The position numbers and the translations under genes are program-made. This document shows, one piece after another, positions 29,381-38,054 of a DNA stretch of 64,000 nucleotides (positions within the stretch are counted from its first letter, which is position 1; the number at the start of each line of letters is the position of its first letter). Under the pieces are notes generated by a model. That model did no database searches. It was not told the DNA's origin and was given only the letters and a program-made list of their open reading frames with translations. The stretch comes from Streptomyces sp. NA02950 (GTDB lineage: Bacteria; Actinomycetota; Actinomycetes; Streptomycetales; Streptomycetaceae): the NCBI RefSeq assembly GCF_013364155.1, contig NZ_CP054916.1, positions 1,487,001 through 1,551,000 on the forward strand, read 5' to 3'.

Positions 29381-30070
29381 CTACGGCTCGAGGAAGGCGC
29401 CGACGGCGGCCAGGAACTCCTCGGGGCACTGCTGGTGGACCAGATGGCCCGCGTCGATGGTGATCAGACGGCAGTCGGGTATGCGCCGGGCCATGTCGGC
29501 CAGCAGTTCCTGGGGGATATGGCTGGCCGGTCCGCCGCCGATCACCAGCGTGGGGGCGGTGATGGCCGAAAGCCCCTCGGTCCAGCCGGGGTCGGGGGTG
29601 TTGCGCGCTTCGGTGAACTGGGTTTTCACGGCCCAGTCGAAGACCAGCCGCCCCGCGGGGCGCGGGGGCACCGGGAGCGGCGGATCCTGGGGCAGCAGCG
29701 GCGGGGCGTCCTCCAGCACCAGCCGCTCCACCAGGTGCGGATGGCTCTGGGCGAGGAGATAGGCGACCACCCCGCCGTAGGAGTGTCCGATCACCGTGAC
29801 GGACTCCAGGCCGAGGGCCGCCAGGAATCCGGCGACGTCGTCCCGCACCGGCTCCAGGGCGTAGTCCCCCGGCCAGTCGCTGACACCGTGTCCGCGCAGG
29901 TCGAGCGCGTACACCCGGCGGCCCGTGGCGAGCCGCGGCGCGACGGTGAGCCAGTCGACCCCGCCCTCGCCGAGGCCGTGCAGCAGCAGGACGGCCGGAT
30001 CCCCCGCGGCGCCCCACACCCGGTACGCCAGCTCGATCCCGTCCACCTCGACCGTGTCAAGTGTGTGCAT
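29381..30070 (-). CDS. Alpha/beta hydrolase
   Basis: 229 residues. Alpha/beta-hydrolase fold with oxyanion element LLHGLGEGG, nucleophile elbow VIGHSYGGVV (Ser), ALDLRGHGVSDWPG, an acid residue region TLVIGGGPASHIPQELLADM and the catalytic His in TIDAGHLVHQQCPEEFLAAV. It is short for the family (no large cap). It lies 31 bp downstream of the acyl-CoA ligase gene on the same strand and so probably belongs to that operon. It may act as an ester or thioester hydrolase in the same pathway (inference). Confidence 0.86.
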   Translation of the reverse strand: MHTLDTVEVDGIELAYRVWGAAGDPAVLLLHGLGEGGVDWLTVAPRLATGRRVYALDLRGHGVSDWPGDYALEPVRDDVAGFLAALGLESVTVIGHSYGGVVAYLLAQSHPHLVERLVLEDAPPLLPQDPPLPVPPRPAGRLVFDWAVKTQFTEARNTPDPGWTEGLSAITAPTLVIGGGPASHIPQELLADMARRIPDCRLITIDAGHLVHQQCPEEFLAAVGAFLEP

Positions 30071-30101
30071 GGAGCAGAGGATACGGCTCGTTTACCGGTG
30101 G

Positions 30102-31661
30102 TCACATGGGGCGCTCGTGTCCTTCCCAGTACGGTGCGCGCAGCCGCCGCTTGTAGAGCTTGCCGTTGGGATCGCGCGGCATCTCGGCGATGAACTCCAC
30201 GGACCGTGGGCGTTTGAAGCCCGCGAGCCGCTGTGCGCAGTGGGTGAGGAGGTCGTCGGCGAGCGCGGGTCCGGTCGCGTGCCCCTCGGACGGCTCCACG
30301 ATCGCCTTGACCTGCTCGCCCCAGTCGTCGTGGGGTACGCCGAAGACGGCCGCGTCGGCGACCGCGGGATGGGTGAGCAGCGCGGCCTCGATCTCGGCTG
30401 GATAGATGTTGACCCCGCCGGAGATGATCATGTCGATCTTGCGGTCGCGCAGGAAGAGATAGCCGTCCTCGTCGAGGAGGCCGAGGTCGCCCACGGTGAA
30501 GTAGTCGCCGATGCGGTTCTTGCGGGTCTTGTTCTCGTCCTGGTGGTAGGAGAAGCCTCCGGTGCTCATCTTCATGTAGACGGTGCCGACGTGCCCGGCC
30601 GGGAGCCGTTCGCCGTTGTCGTCGAAGACGGCCAGTTCGCTGATGGGCCACGGTCTGCCCACTGTGCCGGGCTTTTTGAGCCAGTCCTCGGCGGTGGCGA
30701 AGGCGCCGCCGCCCTCGCTCGCCGCGTAGTACTCCTCGACACAGCGGCCCCACCAGTCGATCATCGCGCGCTTGATGTGGTCGGGACAGGGCGCGGCCCC
30801 GTGGATGGCGTGGCGCATCGAGGACACGTCGTAGGACCGGCGGACCTCCTCGGGCAGCGCCAGCAGCCGGTGGAACTGGGTGGGGACCATATGGGTGTGG
30901 GTGCAGCGGTGGGTGTCGATGAGCCGCAGCATCTCCTCGGGCGTCCAGCGGTCCATGATGACCAGGGGATGGCCGATGTGCAGGGAGGAGGTCGCGAACT
31001 GGAGGACGGCGGTGTGGTAGAGCGGTGAGCACACCAGGTGGACGTGGTCGGGCTCCTCGGCGCGGGAGGTGACGCCGAAGAAGCGGAGGAAGCCGCCGAG
31101 ATGGCTCTCCTCCGGGAGTTTCCCGGTCAGCGGACGCCGGATTCCGCGGGGGCGGCCGGTGGTGCCGGAGGTGTAGTTCATCACCCAGCCCAGCTCGCGG
31201 TCGGCGGGCGGCTCCCCGGAGTGGCCGTCCAGCAGTGCGGCGTACGGACGGAAGCCCTCGATGGCGCCCACGGCGTAGCGGTGAGCGGCGGGCGGCCCGG
31301 CCCGGTCGGCGGCGGCGCGGGCGCGGTCCGCGTACCGCTCGTGGGCGATGAGCACCTTGGCGCCGGAGTCGGCCACGATCCAGGCGATCTCGGGGCCGAC
31401 CAGATGGTGGTTGACCGGTACGAGATACAGCCCGGCCTGGGTGGCGGCGAGCGCGGCGGTGAGGAACTCCGGCCCGTTGGGCAGCACGACGGCGAACGCG
31501 TCGCCGCGCCGCAGCCCGGCGGCGCGCAGTCCGGCGACGAGCCGGTTGCACGCGGCGTGCAGCCGCCCCGCGGTCCACTCCTCGCCGTCGGGGGCCACCA
31601 GGACGGTACGGTCCGGCTCCTGTGCGGCCTGGGCCCAGAAGCCGTGCGGGATCTCGCTCAT
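30102..31661 (-). CDS. AMP-dependent acyl-CoA synthetase
   Basis: 519 residues. ANL family: VMNYTSGTTGRPRGIRRPL (AMP-binding), EEYYAASEGGGAFAT, VGDLGLLDEDGYLFLRDR, ISGGVNIYPAEIEAALLTHP and the adenylation Lys in DPNGKLYKRRL. It sits 30 bp downstream of the nitronate-monooxygenase-like gene and 31 bp upstream of the hydrolase gene, so the three probably form an operon behind the second TCTGAC-N5-GTCAGA site. It resembles medium/long-chain and steroid-type FadD ligases; the substrate is not known. Confidence 0.86.
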   Translation of the reverse strand: MSEIPHGFWAQAAQEPDRTVLVAPDGEEWTAGRLHAACNRLVAGLRAAGLRRGDAFAVVLPNGPEFLTAALAATQAGLYLVPVNHHLVGPEIAWIVADSGAKVLIAHERYADRARAAADRAGPPAAHRYAVGAIEGFRPYAALLDGHSGEPPADRELGWVMNYTSGTTGRPRGIRRPLTGKLPEESHLGGFLRFFGVTSRAEEPDHVHLVCSPLYHTAVLQFATSSLHIGHPLVIMDRWTPEEMLRLIDTHRCTHTHMVPTQFHRLLALPEEVRRSYDVSSMRHAIHGAAPCPDHIKRAMIDWWGRCVEEYYAASEGGGAFATAEDWLKKPGTVGRPWPISELAVFDDNGERLPAGHVGTVYMKMSTGGFSYHQDENKTRKNRIGDYFTVGDLGLLDEDGYLFLRDRKIDMIISGGVNIYPAEIEAALLTHPAVADAAVFGVPHDDWGEQVKAIVEPSEGHATGPALADDLLTHCAQRLAGFKRPRSVEFIAEMPRDPNGKLYKRRLRAPYWEGHERPM

Positions 31662-31691
31662 CGGTCCTTCGCCCTCCTCACGCCCGTCCGG

Positions 31692-32795
31692 TCACGCCCG
31701 TCCGGCGATGCGGTTGATGCGGTCGATGGCACGCTCGAATCCTCGGGTCAGGTCGTCGACGACGGCCTGCACGCTGCGGGTGGTGTTCATCCGGCCGACG
31801 ATCTGGCCGACCGGGGTGCCGAGCAGCGGCTCCACCTCGTACTTCTGGATACGGGAGACGGCCTCGGCGACCAGCAGCCCCTGGAGCGGCATGGGCAGCG
31901 GATCCGGTCCGTCCGGGTCGTCCCAGGCGTCCGTCCACGCGGTGCGCAGCTGGCGGGCGGGTTTGCCGGTGAGGGCGCGGGAGCGCACGGTGTCACCGGA
32001 TCCGGCCGCGAGCAGTTTGCGGGTGAGGGCGGCGGAGTGCAGTTCGGCCTCCTCGGTGGTGAGCCAGACCGAGCCGAGCCAGACGCCCTGGGCGCCGAGT
32101 GCGAGCCCGGCGGCGATCTGTTCACCGCTGCCGATGCCTCCGGCGGCGAGCACGGGCAGCGGGTCGACGGCGCTCACCACCTCGGGCGTGAGCACCATGG
32201 TGGCGATCTCGCCGGTGTGGCCGCCCGCCTCGTAGCCCTGGGCGACGACGACGTCGAGACCCGCCTCCTGGTGGCGGCGGGCGTGACGGGCGCAGCCCGC
32301 GAGCGCGGCCACCAGGACGCCGTGGTCATGGGCGCGGGCGACGACATCGGCGGGCGGTGAACCGAGTGCGTTCGCCAGCAGTCTGACGGGGTGGTCGAAG
32401 GCCACCTCGAGCTGGCTGCGGGCGACCTTCTCCAGCCAGCCGGTGATCCGCCAGCCGGACGCCTCGCCCTCGGCCGGCTCCGGCACCCCGTGCCCGGCCA
32501 GGGTGTCCGCCACGAATCTGCGGTGGCCTTCGGGGATCATCGCCTCGATGTCGGCCTCGGTCACCCCCTCCACCTGGCGGGCGGGCATCACGACGTCGAG
32601 GCCGTAGGGCAGCCCGTCGGTGTGGTGCGCCATCCAGTCCAGATCGCGGGCCAGGTCCCCTGCCGCGCCGTAGCGCACCGCGCCGAGCACCCCGAACCCA
32701 CCGGCCCGGGTGATCGCCGCGGCGACGGCGGGGAACGGTGTGAAGCCGAAGATGGCGTGTTCCACGCCCAGCCGTGTGCTCAGCTCCGTCCTCAT
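31692..32795 (-). CDS. Nitronate monooxygenase (2-nitropropane dioxygenase)-like FMN enzyme
   Basis: 367 residues, TIM-barrel FMN fold. N-terminus EHAIFGFTPFPAVAAAITRA GGFG pattern; FMN-phosphate site AAGGIGSGEQIAAGLALGAQ GVWLGSVWL. Members oxidise alkyl nitronates, but actinobacterial relatives placed in lipid operons may act on other flavin chemistry such as double-bond reduction. First gene of the operon with the acyl-CoA ligase and hydrolase. Site 2 of the shared palindrome lies 44 bp upstream of its ATG. Confidence 0.82.
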   Translation of the reverse strand: MRTELSTRLGVEHAIFGFTPFPAVAAAITRAGGFGVLGAVRYGAAGDLARDLDWMAHHTDGLPYGLDVVMPARQVEGVTEADIEAMIPEGHRRFVADTLAGHGVPEPAEGEASGWRITGWLEKVARSQLEVAFDHPVRLLANALGSPPADVVARAHDHGVLVAALAGCARHARRHQEAGLDVVVAQGYEAGGHTGEIATMVLTPEVVSAVDPLPVLAAGGIGSGEQIAAGLALGAQGVWLGSVWLTTEEAELHSAALTRKLLAAGSGDTVRSRALTGKPARQLRTAWTDAWDDPDGPDPLPMPLQGLLVAEAVSRIQKYEVEPLLGTPVGQIVGRMNTTRSVQAVVDDLTRGFERAIDRINRIAGRA

Positions 32796-32838
32796 GGGCG
32801 GCAGGATGCCGCAGGGCGCCGGACGAGGGAAGAGCTTT

Positions 32839-32855
32839 TCTGACGGGACGTCAGA
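32839..32855. promoter_or_regulatory. Palindromic operator TCTGAC-N5-GTCAGA (site 2)
   Basis: TCTGACGGGACGTCAGA has the same 6-bp arms and 5-bp spacer as site 1 at 24664-24682, with a different centre. It is placed 44 bp before the ATG of the nitronate-monooxygenase-like gene, within an AT-richer patch that looks like a promoter (ttttctgac, cagataatctt). Confidence 0.65.
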
Positions 32856-32879
32856 TAATCTTGTGGTCCGGGTCCGCCA

Positions 32880-34454
32880 TCAGCGCTCCAGTACGGCCAT
32901 GGCCGCGTTGTGCCCGGGGATTCCGCTCACCCCGCCGCCGCGTACCGCGCCCGCCCCGCACAGCAGCACATTGGCGTGCCGGGTCTCCACCCCCCAGCGG
33001 CCGGTGCCCTCCTGTGCGTAGGGGAAGGCCAGGTCCCGGTGGAAGATGCTGCCGCCGGGCAGCCGCAGTTCACGCTCCAGGTCCAGCGGGCTCTTCGCCT
33101 CGATGCACGGCCTGCCGTCGGCGTCGGTGGCCAGACAGTCCGCCAGCGGCTCGGCGAGATGGGCGTCGAGCTGGGTGAGGGTGGCCTCCAGCAGCGCCGT
33201 GCGCGCCGCGTCGTGGTCCGCCGTGAACAGCCGCGCCGGAGTGTGCAGGCCGAACAGGGTCAGTGTCTGGTAGCCGCGCGCGGCGAGTTCGGGGCCGAGG
33301 ATCGACGGATCGGTCAGCGAGTGGCAGTAGATCTCCGACGGCGGACGGTGCGGCAGTTCGCCCGCGGCGGCCTGCCGGTAGGCGTCCTCCAGCGCGCCGT
33401 AGCCCTCGGCGATGTGGAACGTCCCGGCGAACGCCTCGCGCGGATCGGTGTCCGGATCGCGCAGTGCGGGCAGCCGCCGCACCAGCATGTTCACCTTGAG
33501 CTGCGCCCCCTCGGCGGGCGGGGCGGGCGGCGGCTCGCCCAGCAGCCGGGCCAGCTCCCGCGGTGCGGCGCCCACCAGCACATACCGGGCGGCGGCGGTG
33601 CCCTCGCCCGCGTCGCCCGATTCGCCCGCGGCGCTCGCGTAGCGCACCTCGGCCGATGTGCCGTCGGTTTCGATCGCGGTCACCTCCCGTCCGGTCTCGA
33701 TCCGGGCACCCGCCGCGCGGGCCGCGTCCGCGAGCGCGTCGGTGAGCGCCCCCATCCCGCCGACCGGCACATCCCAGTCACCGGTGCCCCCGCCGATCAC
33801 GTGGTAGAGGAAGCAGCGGTTCTGACGCAGCGACGGGTCATGGGCATGGGCGAACGTGCCGATCAGCGCGTCGGTGAGGACCACACCACGGACGAGATCG
33901 TCCTCGAACGCGGCCTCGATCGCCTCCCCCACGGGCCGCTCGAACAACGTCTCCCACGCCGCGTTGTCCCCGATCCGGGTCCTGAGCGCCTCCCGGGTGG
34001 GCAGCGGTTCGGTCAGCGTCGGGAAGACCCGTTCGGCGACGCGCCGCGTCATCCCGTAGAAGCGCTGCCAGGCGGCGAACTCGCGCCCGGAGCCGGTCAG
34101 CCGGGCGAACGCCTCCCGGGTGCGCCCGCTGCCCGCGGTGTCCACCAGCAGCCCGGTCGGCCGACCGTCCCGCACGGCCGGGGTGTACGAGGACACCGCG
34201 CGCTTGCGCACCGCGAACCGCAGCCCCAGGTCGTCCACGATCCGCTGTGGCAACAGGCTGACGAGGTAGGAGTAGCGCGAGAGCCGTGCGTCCACCCCGG
34301 CGAACGGCCGGGTGGACACCGCCGCTCCCCCGGTGTGCCCGAGCCGCTCCAGCACCAGCACACTGCGCCCGGCACGGGCCAGATAGGCGGCGGCGACCAG
34401 CCCGTTGTGGCCGCCGCCGACGATGACGACGTCGTACGCATCGTGGTGAGGCAT
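32880..34454 (-). CDS. Phytoene-desaturase-like FAD-dependent oxidoreductase
   Basis: 524 residues. N-terminal Rossmann FAD motif VVIVGGGHNGLVAAAYLARA then VLVLERLGHTGGAA, and the C-terminal FAD-contact region NVLLCGAGAVRGGGVSGIPG HNAA. The overall form matches the CrtI/PYROXD2-like amine-oxidase group. It may desaturate or isomerise an isoprenoid or lipid; there are no crt genes nearby. It ends 24 bp before site 2, upstream of the FMN enzyme operon on the same strand, but the promoter-like patch between them suggests separate transcription. Confidence 0.83.
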   Translation of the reverse strand: MPHHDAYDVVIVGGGHNGLVAAAYLARAGRSVLVLERLGHTGGAAVSTRPFAGVDARLSRYSYLVSLLPQRIVDDLGLRFAVRKRAVSSYTPAVRDGRPTGLLVDTAGSGRTREAFARLTGSGREFAAWQRFYGMTRRVAERVFPTLTEPLPTREALRTRIGDNAAWETLFERPVGEAIEAAFEDDLVRGVVLTDALIGTFAHAHDPSLRQNRCFLYHVIGGGTGDWDVPVGGMGALTDALADAARAAGARIETGREVTAIETDGTSAEVRYASAAGESGDAGEGTAAARYVLVGAAPRELARLLGEPPPAPPAEGAQLKVNMLVRRLPALRDPDTDPREAFAGTFHIAEGYGALEDAYRQAAAGELPHRPPSEIYCHSLTDPSILGPELAARGYQTLTLFGLHTPARLFTADHDAARTALLEATLTQLDAHLAEPLADCLATDADGRPCIEAKSPLDLERELRLPGGSIFHRDLAFPYAQEGTGRWGVETRHANVLLCGAGAVRGGGVSGIPGHNAAMAVLER

Positions 34455-34548
34455 GCCCTCTGCCTAGCACGCGCCGATCCCCCCGGCCAGGCTACGGCTG
34501 CCGCGGCGCGGCGGCAGACGGGGCGGCGTCGAGCGGGGGACACGGCGG

Positions 34549-34562
34549 TGACGGGCCCGTCA
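34549..34562. promoter_or_regulatory. Perfect 14-bp palindrome upstream of the FAD oxidoreductase gene
   Basis: TGACGGGCCCGTCA lies 95 bp upstream of the ATG. Its TGAC/GTCA arms resemble the core of the two TCTGAC-N5-GTCAGA sites, but the spacing is 6 rather than 5, so it is not counted as a third site. Confidence 0.35.
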
Positions 34563-34598
34563 GGCCCGCACCCCACCACGTGTGCCGGGCAGCGGACG

Positions 34599-34618
34599 GG
34601 CCCCCTCGCCACGGGGCC
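34599..34618 (-). terminator. Short GC hairpin after the kinase gene
   Basis: GGCCCC (34599-34604) / GGGGCC (34613-34618) lies about 40 bp beyond the stop of the minus-strand kinase gene. The stem is only 6 bp, so confidence is limited. Confidence 0.35.
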
Positions 34619-34656
34619 GGGCAGCAGGCGGGCCCGGCCCGGGGCGCCGGGGCAGG

Positions 34657-36918
34657 TCAGCCGTAGGCGCCGCCGCGGTCGGCGCATGCGGGGCGGTGCG
34701 GCTCGGCCGGTGCGGGGTGGCGGCCGAGTTGTTCGAGGCAGTGGGCCTCGTCCGTGCGGCTGGCCACCGTGTCCGGGTGGCCTGGGCCCAGCACCCGGGC
34801 CCGGGCGCCGGCGACCCGGCGGTATCCGGCCAGCGCGTCGGACCAGCGGCCCAGCCAGCCGAGCGCCACGGCCACCTCCCTCTCGCTGACCAGGGTGTCC
34901 GGATGGTCCGGGCCGAGGGTGCGCTCGCGCAGGGCGCACACCTCGCGGGCCTCGGCGAGGGCCTCCGCCCAGCGACCGAGCCGGCCGAGGTTGACTCCGA
35001 GGCCGTGCCGGGCGCGCAGGGTCTCGGGGTGCGCCGGGCCCTCGGCGCGGGTGCGGTCGGCGGCGAGGGCGCGGTAGACCATCAGCGCCTCCGGGGCGCG
35101 GTGCAGCCGCCCAAGGCTGATACCGACCTCGTAGCGGGCGGCGAAGGTGTCGGGGTGGTCGGGGCCGAGCGTCCGGGCGCGGGCCGCGGCCACCTCGCGG
35201 TAGCCGCTCAGCGCCTCCTCCCAGCGGTCGAGCCGCCCGAGGGCGTGCGCCACTTCGGAGCGGGTGACCAGGGTGTCCGGGTGCTCGGCACCCAGCACCC
35301 GGGCCCGGGCGGCGGCCACCTCGCAGGCCAGGCGGTAGGCGTTCTGATGGTGACCCAGACGGCCCAGATTGAAGGCGAGGTTGTGGCGGCAGCGCAGGGT
35401 GTCGGGGTGCTCGGCGCCCATGGTCCGCTCACGGGTGGCCAGGACGGCGGTGTAGATCCGGTGGGCCTCGGTGTGATGGCCGAGGCGGCCGAGGGTGAAC
35501 GCGGTCTCCTGCCGGGCCGCGAGCGTATCGGGATGAACGGGGCCGAGCACCCGTTCGCGGGCCGCCGCGACCTCGGTGTACGCGCGCAGTGCCTCGCCGG
35601 GGCGGTCCAGGCGGCCCAACGCGAAAGCGATCTCGTAGCGGCTGGCGAGGGTGTCGGGATGGTCGGGGCCGAGCAGCCGCTCGCGCTCGGCGGCGACCGC
35701 GCGGTGCAGTTCGGCCGCCTCCCGCCAGCGGCCGAGCCATCCCAGACGCAGCCCGGTCTGATGCCGCTCACCGAGCCGTTCGGCCTCCGGCCCGCACGCG
35801 GCAACGCGCGCGCCCGGCGGGGCGGCGGGTGTTACGGCGAGCGCGCCCGGCGGAGCGGGCGGGACGGGCGGGCACGGCGGCGCGGCGTGGGGCACGGGAC
35901 GGGGGCCGGTCCAGGCGCCGGTGAGCGCCGCGGGCGGTTCCGGCGGGGTGGTCCGTCCCGCGTCCGGGCCGCCCGCCCGGGAGCCGGTGGTCATCCTCAG
36001 GGCCCAGGCCGGAAGCCGTGGGCCCGGCACCGGCACCCGGACGGCCTCACCGACCGCCGGGAACCGGGCGGTTCGCGCCACGGCGATCCGCTCGGCGAGG
36101 TCGGAGGCGTCGCGCGGACGGCGCTCCGGGGTCTTGGCGAGCAGATCGAGCACCACCCGCTCGAACCGCTCGGGCAGTTCGGGGCGGTGGAGTCTCGGCG
36201 GGGCGGGCGGGGTGTCGCGGTGGCCGACCAGGATCGCCCAGGCGTCGCCGAGGTCGAACGGCGGTGCCCCGGTGGCCAGTTCGTACAGCACACAGCCCAG
36301 CGAGTACAGATCGCTGCGGTGGTCGACGACGCCGCCCACGATCTGCTCGGGCGACATGTAGTGCGGTGTACCCATGGCCACGCCGGTGCCGGTGAGCCGG
36401 GAGGTGGGGCCGAGGTCATGGCCGGGGCGGGCGATACCGAAGTCGCAGAGCTTCACACTGCCGTCGGCGAGCCGCATGATGTTGGCCGGTTTCAGATCCC
36501 GGTGCACGATGCCCTGTTGGTGGGTGTAGGCGAGGGCCGCGGCGACCTGACCGGCGATGTCCAGCACATCCGGCACCGGCAGCGGATGGTGTCTGTTGTC
36601 CTCCAGCAGCTGGCCGAGGTTACGGCCCTCGAGCAACTCCATGACGAGGAAGAGCACACCCTCGTCCTCGCCGAAGTCATGGACCACGGTCACCCCACGG
36701 TGCTGGAGCGCCGCGGCGACCCGCGCCTCGCGCCGGAAGCGCTCGCGCAGCACATCCGTGATCGCCTGGTCGTGCTGCGGCCCCAGCGGTCTGAGGCATT
36801 TGACGGCGACGCGACGGCCGAGCGCGTCGTCCCGCGCCCGCCACACCTCGCCCATTCCCCCGCGCCCGATCAGGTCCAGCAGTCTGTACCGGCCCTGGAT
36901 CAGCCTGGTGTCCGCCAT
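34657..36918 (-). CDS. Serine/threonine protein kinase with C-terminal kinesin-light-chain-type TPR array
   Basis: 753 residues from ATG 36918; the open frame extends upstream, but homology starts at MADTRLIQGRYRLLDLIGRG. The Hanks-type kinase domain (about 10-275) has G-loop GRGGMGEV (18-25), Lys40 in VAVK, HRDLKPANIM, DFGIARP and MSPEQ. A Pro/Ala-rich linker follows, then eight or so 42-residue repeats with the core LGPDHPDTL. There is no transmembrane segment or PASTA domain, so it is a soluble kinase with a large interaction tail. Its start overlaps the end of the MpaB-type gene by 19 bp, implying translational coupling. Confidence 0.88.
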   Translation of the reverse strand: MADTRLIQGRYRLLDLIGRGGMGEVWRARDDALGRRVAVKCLRPLGPQHDQAITDVLRERFRREARVAAALQHRGVTVVHDFGEDEGVLFLVMELLEGRNLGQLLEDNRHHPLPVPDVLDIAGQVAAALAYTHQQGIVHRDLKPANIMRLADGSVKLCDFGIARPGHDLGPTSRLTGTGVAMGTPHYMSPEQIVGGVVDHRSDLYSLGCVLYELATGAPPFDLGDAWAILVGHRDTPPAPPRLHRPELPERFERVVLDLLAKTPERRPRDASDLAERIAVARTARFPAVGEAVRVPVPGPRLPAWALRMTTGSRAGGPDAGRTTPPEPPAALTGAWTGPRPVPHAAPPCPPVPPAPPGALAVTPAAPPGARVAACGPEAERLGERHQTGLRLGWLGRWREAAELHRAVAAERERLLGPDHPDTLASRYEIAFALGRLDRPGEALRAYTEVAAARERVLGPVHPDTLAARQETAFTLGRLGHHTEAHRIYTAVLATRERTMGAEHPDTLRCRHNLAFNLGRLGHHQNAYRLACEVAAARARVLGAEHPDTLVTRSEVAHALGRLDRWEEALSGYREVAAARARTLGPDHPDTFAARYEVGISLGRLHRAPEALMVYRALAADRTRAEGPAHPETLRARHGLGVNLGRLGRWAEALAEAREVCALRERTLGPDHPDTLVSEREVAVALGWLGRWSDALAGYRRVAGARARVLGPGHPDTVASRTDEAHCLEQLGRHPAPAEPHRPACADRGGAYG
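34676..35683 (-). repeat. 126-bp coding repeat array (eight TPR units)
   Basis: Eight in-frame units of about 126 bp encode 42-residue repeats containing the core G-P/A-X-HPDTL plus A-X2-LGRL. The second spacing I measured was exactly 126 bp. It is internal to the kinase gene and may be prone to unit-number variation. Confidence 0.8.
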
Positions 36919-37949
36919 TCTCCCCCTGCCTTCGGCGGAAGGTTCCCCCTTCCACCGCCCCCGTGGATGCCGGCCGCGCGTCTCGCCGCGCCCGGCCCGT
37001 CCCCACTGTCCAGTATGGCCGCGTTTCTGCGGAGTTTGTAGGGCGAGGGACGGGTCCCGGGGCCAAGTCGCTCCATGGCGCGCAGAATGTGTCTGGGCGG
37101 AAGCTGCCACCGTGCCCTGGGCGGAATGCAGCGCAGCGCCCTGCCCGCCGCCTTCAGCCGCCGGGTGACAACGGCGGGCACGGGTGCGGGCCGGCCGTAC
37201 AGGGCGTGGGCGTACGAGGGCAGGGAGGCATAGGCCAGCGCGGCGAAGCGCCCCCAGATCGCCTCGCGCGCCGGGACCAGCAGGGCATGAACCGGAGGTC
37301 TGCGCAGAAAGGCGTCCACCTCGCGGGCGTCGGGGGTGGCGGCGAGGTGGGGGCGCACCGTGGTGAAGTAGGCGGCCAATTCCTCGGTGTCGGCGGGGAC
37401 GGCGGCGGGATCGAGGCCGACCAGCCGGGCGGCCTCGGTGTTCTCGGCGACGTAGGCGTCCGCCTGGGCGTCGGTCAGCGGGTAGCCGGAGCGCCGCACC
37501 ACATGGAGGTAGGAGTCGATCGCGGCGCAGTGCACCCACAGCAGCAGGTCCGGCTCGTCGACACCGTGCCGGGCGCCGGTGGCGGGGTCGGTCAGGGAGA
37601 GCCTGCGGTGGATGCCGCGGACCCGGGCCCCGGCGCGTTCGGCGGCCTCGGTGGTGCCGTAGGTGGTGGTGGCGACGAAGCGCGCGGTGCGGAGCAGCCG
37701 CCCCCAGGCGTCCTCGCGGAAGTCGGAGTTCTGGGTGACGCCGCGGACCGCGAGCGGGTGCAGCGCCTGGAGGTACAGGGCGCGCACCCCCGCGATCCAC
37801 ATCATCGGGTCGCCGTGCATCTGCCAGGTGACCGACCGGGGGCCGTAGAGCCCGGCGTCGGTGCCGTACGAGCCGTCCCTGCCGTACGAGCCGTCCCTGC
37901 CGTACGGGGTGTCGGTGTTGTACGAGCCGTGCCGCGGGGCCGCGCCCAT
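36900..37949 (-). CDS. Oxygenase MpaB family protein (DUF2236)
   Basis: 349 residues from ATG 37949, preceded by GGGAGG. The DUF2236/MpaB signature is seen in SVTWQMHGDPMMWIAGVRAL YLQALHPLAV, ARFVATTTYGTTEAAE, LLLWVHCAAIDSYLHVVRRS and RREAIWGRFA-like helices. Family members include a haem-type fungal oxygenase and the latex-clearing protein group; most bacterial members are uncharacterised. An N-terminal YGRDGSYGRDGSYGTD repeat precedes the domain. Its stop lies 19 bp inside the kinase gene, so the two are probably co-translated. Confidence 0.82.
   Translation of the reverse strand: MGAAPRHGSYNTDTPYGRDGSYGRDGSYGTDAGLYGPRSVTWQMHGDPMMWIAGVRALYLQALHPLAVRGVTQNSDFREDAWGRLLRTARFVATTTYGTTEAAERAGARVRGIHRRLSLTDPATGARHGVDEPDLLLWVHCAAIDSYLHVVRRSGYPLTDAQADAYVAENTEAARLVGLDPAAVPADTEELAAYFTTVRPHLAATPDAREVDAFLRRPPVHALLVPAREAIWGRFAALAYASLPSYAHALYGRPAPVPAVVTRRLKAAGRALRCIPPRARWQLPPRHILRAMERLGPGTRPSPYKLRRNAAILDSGDGPGAARRAAGIHGGGGRGNLPPKAGGEWRTPG
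37862..37909 (-). repeat. 18-bp tandem repeat in the MpaB-type gene
   Basis: The unit tgccgtacgagccgtccc occurs twice perfectly, followed by a partial third copy; it encodes GRDGSY repeats near the N-terminus. Confidence 0.75.
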
Positions 37950-38054
37950 GGCCACCACCTCCCGCGGCCAGGCTAGCCCGGGCCCCGGCGGGACGGATCG
38001 CCGCGTCCACCGGGGTGTGACCAGGACTGCCGGCGCCAACGGGGCGCTCGGCTG

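Noticed and set aside
34676..35683. Regular 126-bp spacing suggestive of a CRISPR-like or satellite array
   Set aside because: The units are in frame, degenerate at DNA level, and encode TPR repeats of the kinase.
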